Below are positions 57,701-64,000 of a stretch of DNA of 64,000 bases, piece after piece. Every line of letters begins with the position of its first letter. Positions within the stretch are counted from its first letter, which is position 1. A program made the position numbers and the translations under genes. Origin of the DNA: Caenorhabditis elegans (Eukaryota; Nematoda; Chromadorea; Rhabditida; Rhabditidae). The stretch lies in the NCBI RefSeq assembly GCF_000002985.6, contig NC_003284.9, positions 248,001 to 312,000 on the forward strand. The letters are read 5' to 3'. The notes beneath the pieces are model-generated. The model saw nothing but the letters and a program-made list of their open reading frames with translations. It did no database searches and had not been told where the DNA came from.

Positions 57701-60231
57701 GGTCTGAAGAGCCCGATAGCTATATTATGCTTGGAAACCATTTCGACGCATGGGTCTATGGATCAATTGATCCTAATTCTGGAACAGCTGTGTTGGCGGA
57801 GGTTGCGAGAGCCATGATGCAAACTATTAACGAAACCAGTTGGAAACCAGGTCTGAAATTTTTATGATGCACCGCTTTGAGACCCCTTTGTTTGAGAGGG
57901 TTTCAGGCATATTTGAACTTTTTCATGAATAAACAATATTGGTGTCTGAGACAGCATACCGAATAATTTAAGTGCCCGGGCGGTCAGTTTTGAACTTTTT
58001 GCTCTGTGCGCCAACTCTTGAGATATCAGAACTAATTCCCAAAACGTATTTTGATCTACTCTTGTATTCGAAATGATGTTTTTTTTTTCAAAAAGCTCGG
58101 TAGATAAAACATCTCAGTTTTTGATTTGCCCTTATTTTGCTAGAAATGACGATACGATGTTATTCTAATTTTTTAGCTCGCACTATCGTATTCAACGCAT
58201 GGGATGCCGAAGAGTTTGGACTTATTGGATCAACAGAATTCGTCGAAGAATTTGTAAATATTTTGCAGAAAAGAGCTGTGGTCTATATTAACATGGATTG
58301 TATTCAAGGAAACATAAGTCTGTAAGGTTTATATTATTTAAACAATTACTGACGGTGTACAGTGCCTAAAAAATGTGCACCATTGACTGCTCAGATATGA
58401 CTGAACAAATTCGTCTTTAAAATAACTCAAACAAGTTGAAATGATCTGAAAACACCAATATTTTATTTCAACAAGTTTTGAACATAGGAGTTATTTTTAA
58501 ATATCTAACTGGCATTTTATACATTTTAATAACAGAACTTGTTTTGAAAAATGTGTTTTTTTTTTCAATACTCCATCCCCTAACCGGCTCTCATACAATT
58601 TCCTTTTTACTCGCTCGAGTGAAATCATACTTTTCAAGTGAATTGATGTGAATTTTAGGCACGTCGACACAGTTCCGATTCTCGAGCACGCCGTCATTGA
58701 AGCATCAAAACAAGTGGAAAATCCATCAAAACGTGAGAGATCTCGCGGAAGAAAAACGCTCTATGACACGTGGATGAAAGTGTTTCCTGATAAGAAAGCG
58801 GGTGTTCCAAAAATAAGAGTTCCCGGCGGCGGATCAGATCACGCGCCATTTTTGAATTTTGCTGGTGTTCCGGTGATCAACTTCACTTTCAAAAACTACA
58901 CAACATGGGACACGTATCCACTGTACCATACAATGTACGAGACGCCGTTTTCCAACATTCATCTATTGGATACAGACAACTTATCAGTGCACAAAGCAAT
59001 TGGGCAGTATTGGGCTGAGTTGGCGAAGTGAATTTTTTTCGAGCTAAATTTTTTTAATTCAGTTTTTGGCAATTTTTATTGAAAAATGGCCCCCTTTACT
59101 GTTTTTTATTGACATGTGGGGCTATTTTTGAAACTTCACTATCTGACTAATTTGATGAGTCAAGCTATAACTTAGATATAAACTCATATATTGGCACTAC
59201 TATTTTAGAATACGTGATAGGTTATTTGTGAGCTTCTCGTTAAGCTTTAATGCCTTAAAATGTGAGAAATTAGTTAAAATAAAGATTTCGATTCTAATTA
59301 AAATAGGAAAACCGAGATAAAATTGAGCTAATAACCACCCGGTTTCTATGTCACTTGTTTGTTTTTTTTTTGAAAAAAGTCAAAAAATGAGATTTTCTAG
59401 GAAAATTTTAAAAAATCCCAGGGACGCGGTCAACCTTTTAAGATTTAGACTGTGCGTGATCAGTTTTGATAATAAATTGAAGAAAACATGGGAACTGGAG
59501 GTTTTTTTTTTTTAATATCTTGAATCCGCATATAAAAATAATTTCCAATGCAAAATGTTCAGTTTCCGAATATTGATAAAAATTAAGGGTTTAATAGAAC
59601 TGAACTTTTTTCAGGACGTTTGCGGATGATGTAATTCTCCCAATGAATACCACACATTTTGCGTCAGTCATGCTGAAAACCTATCTCCCACAACTGAAAA
59701 CAACAATCTCCGGAATAAATGTTTCGAGAAGCGATTTCGAAGATATACGCACACAGTATGCACTTCTCTCAAAAAGTGCTCAAGATTTACTTACAATGTC
59801 AAAAAAATTCCAAGAAACCATCCATTTTACACAACACAGCTTCTCTCAGAATCCATACGACCCGAAACACGTGAATGCGGTCAATGAGAGATTAAAGAGG
59901 TTTGCCACTTTATCATATTTAAAAAAAAACATTATGTTTTCAGCACGGAAAGATGCTTCATCAACCCCCGTGGCGTTTCAATGCACAATCCCTCAGCTAG
60001 ACATGTCCTGTTTTCAGTCAGCGATTCTGATTCATACTCGAGTTCTTTAATGGCAGGAGTACAGAATGCGGTTAGTGATATAATATAATTTATGCTAAAG
60101 AAAACTTCATTCAGATCAACAGTTACGACTTGAATCCAACCAAAAAAGGCTTGAGGGAAATAATCAACCAAATCTCCATTGTCCAGTACTCTGTTATTTG
60201 CGTTGTAAACACTCTACGTGATGTTATTTGA
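54767..60231 (+). CDS. Glutamate carboxypeptidase II (M28 metallopeptidase, NAALADase family)
   Basis: Twelve exons join in perfect phase to 751 residues (human GCPII has 750): 54767-54884, 55656-55970, 56186-56440, 56522-56658, 56976-57087, 57134-57227, 57669-57850, 58177-58321, 58659-59027, 59615-59899, 59944-60070, 60115-60231. The N-terminus is a type II signal anchor ([20 protein letters not shown]). A protease-associated region follows ([31 protein letters not shown]). The M28 core has zinc ligands in [17 protein letters not shown] and the catalytic/zinc Glu pair in [11 protein letters not shown], then YINMD and [27 protein letters not shown]-like is replaced here by [17 protein letters not shown]. 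The C-terminal helical dimerisation domain starts at about residue 576 ([15 protein letters not shown]). The enzyme cleaves C-terminal glutamate from N-acetyl-aspartyl-glutamate or folyl-polyglutamate. It is probably one of the C. elegans gcp-2 genes; which one I cannot say. Confidence 0.92.
55331..55552. repeat. Short inverted-repeat element in carboxypeptidase intron 1
   Basis: Terminal repeats GGAAAATCACTGAGAAAAAG and its near-complement CTTTTTCTCCGTGATTTTCC flank a GC-rich core (GCGCGCCGCTGCGTTTAACT). Length about 220 bases; no coding role. Confidence 0.8.
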
Positions 60232-60242
60232 TGGGTTTTACT

Positions 60243-61605
60243 GTAATAATGAACAATTCACATTATAAAACTGAATCTCTAAAAATGAAGTACCAAATAG
60301 TTTTAACATGTAACGCTTGAAGATTGGGCTCAGAGCATTCCAGATAGCTGGAACAATTCAACATAATAGGATCAAACAAATTATGAAATATCGGAAATAT
60401 ATTACAAAAAATTTGAGGAAGTGTTTTCGTGCTTCACCACACTTTCCACACAATTGATTATAATGTTATTTTGAGATAACTTCTCAGTTTGGTAAATAGT
60501 AAAAGTTAGGGCTTTTGTTTGAGTCCCGCGAGAACACCTCATTACGGTACAACGCCTAAAAATTGAAATAATGATTCTATCAATGGGACCTGTAAGGAAT
60601 CGTATCACAGTCAATTTACAGGGGCGCAGCAGAATGTGGGCACATTGAAAATAAAATTATGCACAATGTGGACACCGCGACTCACACACTGAGCGCATTG
60701 TGATCGGATATGGAAAAGTCGCAATTAGATAAACACTTGGGTAATAGACAACAAATATTTTCAACAGATTATCACTTCATTCGTCTTAAAATGGAATGTG
60801 GCGGAACGTCTTAACATATAAAAGCTTTTAGAACAAAATTGTGACAATAGCTTACAATATCCTACTTTCTTTTGATGAGACATTGAATTGGTGAGTAGTA
60901 ACAAGGCTTGAAACGTTTGTAGATTGGGTCCTTAATCTCGTCGCCATATTGTTTCGAAGCGCCATCCATATAAAACAAGGTGTTCGGCGAGCGTTCTCGC
61001 TGTTGCATGTTTGCTCTGGAAAGTATGTACTATAAATTAAACAAGTTTTCAACAGTTCAAAATTCAATTAAAGTTTAAAAAAAGAGACAACATAAAAGAT
61101 TCATCTCTTTTATAACACTCACTATTCATGCCTTAAACCCTGTTCAACCTTAAGAACGTATGTAGTATCCAGCCGTTTCATCTACGAACAAAATTTATTC
61201 GCTTCATGAAAAACCCGCAACAGATCTTGCCTAAATTGTGTTGTAGAATAGAAGTGAAAAGAAACTACATTGCGGGGGATAGGAAATGCAATTGGGTTCT
61301 ACTCATGACTTCATTCCCTTTTTTAAAGTGAGGATTCTCAAAAATTCGTGAAAAAAGGACTTCATGTAACTGGAAATTATATGTTTAATGTTGTACCAAA
61401 TTATATGTACCAGTTTTTACGTTTCAACATGTTTTGTATTTGGAAGGGAGTACCAACAGTTTTCCAGTTTGTAAAAGGCAATATGAAAATTGGCAGTTGT
61501 CAAAAAAACATTTGTTGAGTAAGATAACGTTTTTATGTTCTGCAATAATGAACAACTTGCATTATAAAACCAAATCTCTGCAAAATATCAAAATAAATTA
61601 GCAAA
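60243..61605 (+). repeat. Diverged direct repeat pair
   Basis: 60,243-60,300 and 61,545-61,605 share AATAATGAACAA, CATTATAAAAC and AATCTCT in the same order with scattered differences; an old local duplication in the intergenic/intron region of the neuropeptide gene. Confidence 0.55.
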
Positions 61606-63263
61606 CGTATAAGCTACTCTCGGAAAAAATGTTGTCCACTTCGGAAACATAGTTTTTGACTGCAGAACAATTTTCATAATTTTTTTTTTCTTTCCAGAAA
61701 GCCACGTGAAAACCCTTCAGATTGTGCATTTTAACAATTGAATCGCATCTCAAGCTGGGCTTTGCGGCTCTTTTCTCGGCACATCTGAATATTCCTTTTT
61801 TTCAGTGTTTTAGCAAGAAAGAGTTTGCGAATGATTATACTAGTTGAACAGCTAGAGCAATAAGCTTTTCATTTAAAAAAAATGAAACTTGAAAAAAGTG
61901 TACACAACATTCCATACCATTTGCAATGCGCCGAGAGCCGAATGATTTGTCTCTCGCCTCTCGGCTCATTGGCTTGAAGCGTATAAATGAAATATTGGGA
62001 TGCGCCGAAAAAAAGCCGCACAGCCCAAATCTCAAGGTTACTACTACAAGCACTTTTCCTTACACTAATGTTCCTCCTGGCAAGGTGTTGTGCTCTCAAA
62101 ATATGGTAGATAAGAGTTAATTATGTTTTCTAGCAATTCGTTAATGAAGCAGCATAAAAAACCAGGAAAAACGAGCATGCAAAAATAATTAATTTCATTA
62201 ATTGCTGTACAATATCAACAATGGCTGATGCTTGCGAAACATGCAATTCTTTTTTATTAGGAATTTATTGGCTACATTTTGCATTTCTTGTTTTGCATTT
62301 TCGCATTAGAGTGGGAACAATTGTTAATAGAAAAATGCTTTCTTGCATGTGTTTTTGTTAAGAAATTTAAAGTACATAGATCAGAATTTTGTAGCAGTTG
62401 AAAAATATAGGTAATGTTTTCTTAACTTTTGAAAAACAAAATACCTTGAGGTGGTGAATTTAATTGTTTTTGCTATGTTCCCAGTCTGTAGTAAGAAAAA
62501 ACAAGACAAAACTCTGTTCAGTTGTCATGAAAGTTGGCATGGCATGCTACTTTTTCTTTTGTACCACTTATTGATTTTTCATGTAGAAATAGTAAGAATA
62601 AATTAAAATATCTGATTAGAAAGCAAATGTACAAGCATAAAATAGAAAAATGACTCATTTAAACTAGGCCAAGCCTGACATAATAAAATTTACCTAATAC
62701 GCTTGTACAGTTGGTTTTTATTAAAAATGTGCCCTTTTATTGACCATTTTTTTCAAATATTCGGCAAGAATACACTGAAAAACGACGAATAAAAACAATG
62801 ACAGGCTCAAATTTAATTCGACGCAAAAATTCAACCGTTTTCAAAACATGTCCTATACAATTTTGCGACAAGGGTAGAAATTAGTGTTTGCCAGCCCTAT
62901 TTCAACAACTGAAACAAAAAAAGAAAAATGTAAACTTTGTTCACTTGGTGCTTAATAATTGATCAACCTTAGAAGCATACGTTTTTTATAAGTGGGTCCC
63001 ACCAATATTTACAACATAATTTGCAACAGAACATTCTGCACCGTAACTGTGAACTTATATTAGAGCTGCAGTAATTTTAAATTGTGTTTTGAACAGTTAA
63101 GGTGCATTTTATAAATAATGTTTATAGATTCATCTTCTTTTTTTTGTTGAAAAAATCGTAACCTGAATGCGGCAGACGGAGTCAGGGATCCCAGTGCAAG
63201 CATTGGCTGCAAAATGGAGCAAACCAACATAACAGCAATAATCAGCGTTTTTTGAGCCATCAT
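60862..63263 (-). CDS. Predicted allatostatin-C-like neuropeptide precursor
   Basis: Minus-strand exons 63,263-63,163, 61,784-61,736 and 61,017-60,862 join in phase to 101 residues. Residues 1-25 are a strong signal peptide (MMAQKTLIIAVMLVCSILQP, then MLALG). The last exon ends with the peptide FKPCYYSPIQCLI (residues 86-98), preceded by the dibasic site KR and followed by KRK-stop. The pattern C-Y-Y-x-P-I-x-C, six residues between cysteines, matches allatostatin C (QCYFNPISC), which also sits alone at the C-terminus of its precursor. The peptide would be secreted from neurons, cyclised by a disulphide, and act on a somatostatin/opioid-like GPCR. The 49-base middle exon (RCAEKRAAKPSLRCDSI) is my weakest element: exons 1 and 3 do not join in phase without it. 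Its donor (ATT|GTTAAA) is plausible but not strong. Exon 1 could belong to a different small secreted peptide. Confidence 0.6.
61928..61966. other. Small GC-rich hairpin
   Basis: GCCGAGAG...CTCTCGGC can form a stem around a roughly 20-base loop, followed by GCGTATAAATGAAA, which resembles a TATA element on the plus strand. It could be a promoter or a small structured RNA; the evidence is slight. Confidence 0.25.
62100..63060. other. Intronic/intergenic stretch, nothing recognised
   Basis: AT-rich sequence inside the predicted first intron of the neuropeptide gene. No exon-like block, repeat family or RNA gene is recognised. Confidence 0.45.
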
Positions 63264-63553
63264 TTTAGATTGGAATATAGACACACAAGTGAAACGAGGA
63301 GAGCTTGAAAAAGCTATGTGAATGAGCAAGAAATCCTGACGCCTTGGGGCGGAGTCTCTGGTATTTTGATGTGAGCGGAGAAAGGCATAGTGACATCATT
63401 ATTTTTAAAGTATCTGGAAAAATTCACGGATATTATATTGAAAAAAACGAGCGGCTTGTGACTTCCAATTGCGCTCCACTTTCGAACTATCTTTGAACTG
63501 GCAACCGACAACCAAGTTGCCGGTTTCCAAAATTTTTAGAGTTCCGCAACTTC

Positions 63554-64000
63554 GGCAGTAATTCTCAAAATCTTCTGTTCTCTAAATATTGGGTGCTTTT
63601 CGATGCCCTTTGTAGACAAATCAATGAGAAAATTGTCAATTTCTGAAGGCAGTAATTCTCAAAATCTTCTGTTCTCTAAATATTGGGTGCTTTTCGATGC
63701 CCTATGTAGACCATCCAATGGGAAAATTGTCAATTTCTGAAGGCAGTAATTCTCAAAATCTCCTGTTCTCTAAATATTGGGTGCTTTTCGATGCCCTTTG
63801 TAGACAAATCAATGAGAAAATTGTCAATTTCTGAAGGCAGTAATTCTCAAAATCTTCTGTTCTCTAAATATTGGGTGCTTTTCGATGCCCTATGTAGACC
63901 ATCCAATGGGAAAATTGTCAATTTCTGAAGGCAGTAATTCTCAAAATCTTCTGTTCTCTAAATATTGGGTGCTTTTCGATGCCCTTTGTAGACAAATCAA
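63554..64000 (+). repeat. 94-bp tandem array with alternating monomers
   Basis: Units start at 63,554, 63,648, 63,742, 63,836 and 63,930 with GGCAGTAATTCTCAAAATCT. Odd units have CCTTTGTAGACAAATCAATG and even units CCTATGTAGACCATCCAATG, so the true period is 188 bases (A-B-A-B-A). The array runs off the window end. A partial unit precedes it at about 63,540. Confidence 0.95.

Noticed and set aside
60852..61067. 71-residue minus-strand frame starting MNFELLKTCL
   Set aside because: It overlaps the last neuropeptide exon in another phase; the other phase has the splice acceptor, dibasic sites and cysteine motif.

Overview
The window is nematode DNA, almost certainly Caenorhabditis and most likely C. 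elegans. Introns are mostly about 45-60 bases with TTTTCAG acceptors. There are many small palindromic elements, a CR1/L2-type LINE, and the AT-rich GAAAAATCGATTTTT-style intron filler typical of worm chromosome arms. There is no sign of bacterial or viral origin. From memory, the glutamate carboxypeptidase II genes of C. elegans are X-linked, so an X-arm location is possible; I could not check this.

Left half (1 to about 40,200): a mosaic of partial gene copies that keep their introns but are broken. In order: the 3' part of a tau-tubulin-kinase-like gene (+); a PARP-1-like gene without its catalytic domain (-); a small helical protein with breaks (+); an unrecognised gene followed by a frameshifted SET-domain gene (+); a U2AF35-like fragment (+); two four-helix-type membrane protein fragments; a LINE (18.4-21.0 kb, +); DXO/RAI1-like, MATH and BTB fragments (-); DEAH helicase (DHX35-like) exons (-); and paraplegin-like (m-AAA protease) exons. 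The paraplegin pieces lie in a huge inverted repeat: arms 25,784-31,247 and 33,775-39,238 (about 5.46 kb each, nearly identical) around a 2.5 kb spacer. Neither paraplegin copy has the exon for the Walker A and B motifs. Because introns are kept, these copies look like DNA-level segmental duplications, not retrocopies.

Middle (40.2-47.6 kb): a 1.6 kb palindromic element with a degenerate tRNA-like sequence in each arm, abutting a 119-bp satellite (about 18 copies), which abuts an unrelated 172/175-bp satellite (about 19 copies).

Right half (47.6-64 kb): ordinary, apparently intact genes. These are a secreted cysteine-rich DB-module protein (49,248-51,177, +, 216 aa); a complete M28 glutamate carboxypeptidase II homologue (54,767-60,231, +, 12 exons, 751 aa); and on the minus strand (63,263-60,862) a predicted three-exon neuropeptide precursor with an allatostatin-C-like C-terminal peptide. 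The window ends in a 94-bp tandem array with alternating monomer types.

The strongest leads are the allatostatin-C-like precursor and the long inverted repeat. If transcribed, the repeat would fold into long double-stranded RNA matching paraplegin and one DHX35 exon.
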